From contig JAHKKL010000343.1 of the NCBI GenBank assembly GCA_020027635.1, positions 1-6,008 on the forward strand: a stretch of 6,008 bases of DNA, in the 5' to 3' direction. A model generated the notes under the pieces. That model was given only the letters and a program-made list of their open reading frames with translations, was not told where the DNA came from and did no database searches. Below, in pieces: positions 5,433 through 6,008 of the stretch (position 1 is its first letter; every line of letters starts with the position of its first letter). Source of the stretch: Gammaproteobacteria bacterium. Its GTDB lineage: Bacteria; Pseudomonadota; Gammaproteobacteria; UBA9214. The position numbers were made by a program, and so were the translations under genes.

Positions 5433-6008
5433 TTTGACCTGACCCAGGCGCGCTGCCGGGTCCTGCCGGTAGAACTGCACCAGTTGTTCGTACACTGCCG
5501 GGTACGCGGCGCGCAGGCGGTGCGGCGCTTCGAAGAAGTATTCACTGAACACGGCAAAGCACTCGGCGGGGGATTCCGCCGCGTAATCGTCGATCGGCGT
5601 TTCCTCGTCGCGCTCGATGCGCCCGCGCAAATCCTCGTAGGCCTGCGTGAAGGCCTCGGTCCAGTGCCTGACCGACATGCCGCGATGCAGCGGCGGAAAC
5701 CCGTCCGGCGATCCGTTGCGCATGTCCAGCTTGTGCGCGCATTCGTGGATCACCACGTTGTAGCCTTCCCAGGCGGACTGTGCATGCACGTCACCGAGCG
5801 AGATCACCAGCGGCCCGCGTTCCCAAGCCTCCCCTGTGCGCAGGTCGCGCCCGCTGTGCACGACACCCGCCTCGTCCTCCTCCTCGTAATCGACGATGAA
5901 CTCATCCGGGTACACGATCACGGTGGCCCATTCGTCATAGGCCTCGATGCCGAGATTCAGAATCGGCAGGCAGGCATTGACGGCAATGAGCAGCCGATCC
6001 TGCCGTGC
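5388..6008 (-). CDS. mtfA: MtfA-like zinc metallopeptidase (peptidase family M90), 5' partial, altered C-terminus
   Basis: The frame is open to the window edge, so the start is missing. Reading from the edge it begins ARQDRLLIAVNACLPILNLG and reaches a YPDEF motif typical of MtfA. The zinc motif HECAH (complement of 5733-5747), followed by KLDM, matches HExxH with its general-base glutamate. The later SPAECFAVFSEYFF block is the second conserved region and probably supplies the third metal ligand. In E. coli, MtfA binds the repressor Mlc and affects the glucose phosphotransferase system; whether that holds here is unknown. The conserved part ends near FYRQDPAARL. The last 16 or so residues (KGSDSNGTYRNGSTI and neighbours) are encoded by the MITE right end, and the TGA stop is at 5388-5390. 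The native tail was probably replaced by the insertion. The gene is convergent with the PLD gene. Confidence 0.88.
   Translation of the reverse strand, partial: ARQDRLLIAVNACLPILNLGIEAYDEWATVIVYPDEFIVDYEEEDEAGVVHSGRDLRTGEAWERGPLVISLGDVHAQSAWEGYNVVIHECAHKLDMRNGSPDGFPPLHRGMSVRHWTEAFTQAYEDLRGRIERDEETPIDDYAAESPAECFAVFSEYFFEAPHRLRAAYPAVYEQLVQFYRQDPAARLGQVKGSDSNGTYRNGSTI

Noticed and set aside
5246..5557. Minus-strand frame of 103 codons spanning the MITE and the peptidase 3' end
   Set aside because: Half is translated palindromic repeat and the rest overlaps the MtfA-like gene in another frame.

Overview
The window looks like a chromosomal segment of a gammaproteobacterium. The grounds are GC-rich coding sequence, a TPM-domain (YgcG-like) membrane protein pair, an MtfA-type zinc peptidase, and GGGTCTGACCC-type repeats of the kind common in gammaproteobacterial genomes. 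The genus cannot be read from the sequence. All assignments rest on motifs seen by eye; nothing was searched.

Layout, left to right. (1) 1-1353: two co-directional genes 3 bp apart. The first is a YgcG-like TPM protein with a glycine-rich tail, cut at the window's left edge; the second is a smaller TPM-like membrane protein. (2) 1377-2920: an apparently intact IS4-family insertion sequence. It has one full-length transposase on the minus strand, terminal inverted repeats, and a strong hairpin in the transposase leader. (3) 2910-2959: an imperfect REP-like palindrome. (4) 2976-5033: a 685-codon lipoprotein of the phospholipase D / cardiolipin synthase superfamily with two HKD motifs and an unrecognised N-terminal half. 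(5) 5034-5432: a gene-free, repeat-rich stretch with a 14-bp tandem repeat, a 15-bp perfect-stem hairpin, and a 211-bp MITE-like element. The MITE ends match those of the IS, and its core is a nested palindrome. (6) 5388-6008: an MtfA-like zinc peptidase on the minus strand, cut at the window's right edge. Its last 16 or so codons run into the MITE.

The genes do not form one pathway. The TPM pair is an operon fragment of envelope proteins, the PLD lipoprotein probably acts on phospholipids or a related phosphodiester at the envelope, and the MtfA-like peptidase is a separate housekeeping or regulatory gene. What links the middle of the window is mobile and repetitive DNA. IS-type ends occur four times (1377, 2920, 5222, 5432), in alternating orientation, so the PLD gene lies between an autonomous IS and a non-autonomous relative. 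This could be a composite-transposon-like arrangement, or independent insertions into repeat-rich intergenic DNA. No target-site duplication is visible to decide. I found no sign of a defence system, CRISPR array, RNA gene or other clearly new system. The most distinctive points are the IS/MITE family relationship, the MITE-encoded C-terminus of the peptidase, the leader hairpin of the transposase, and the uncharacterised N-terminal region of the PLD lipoprotein.
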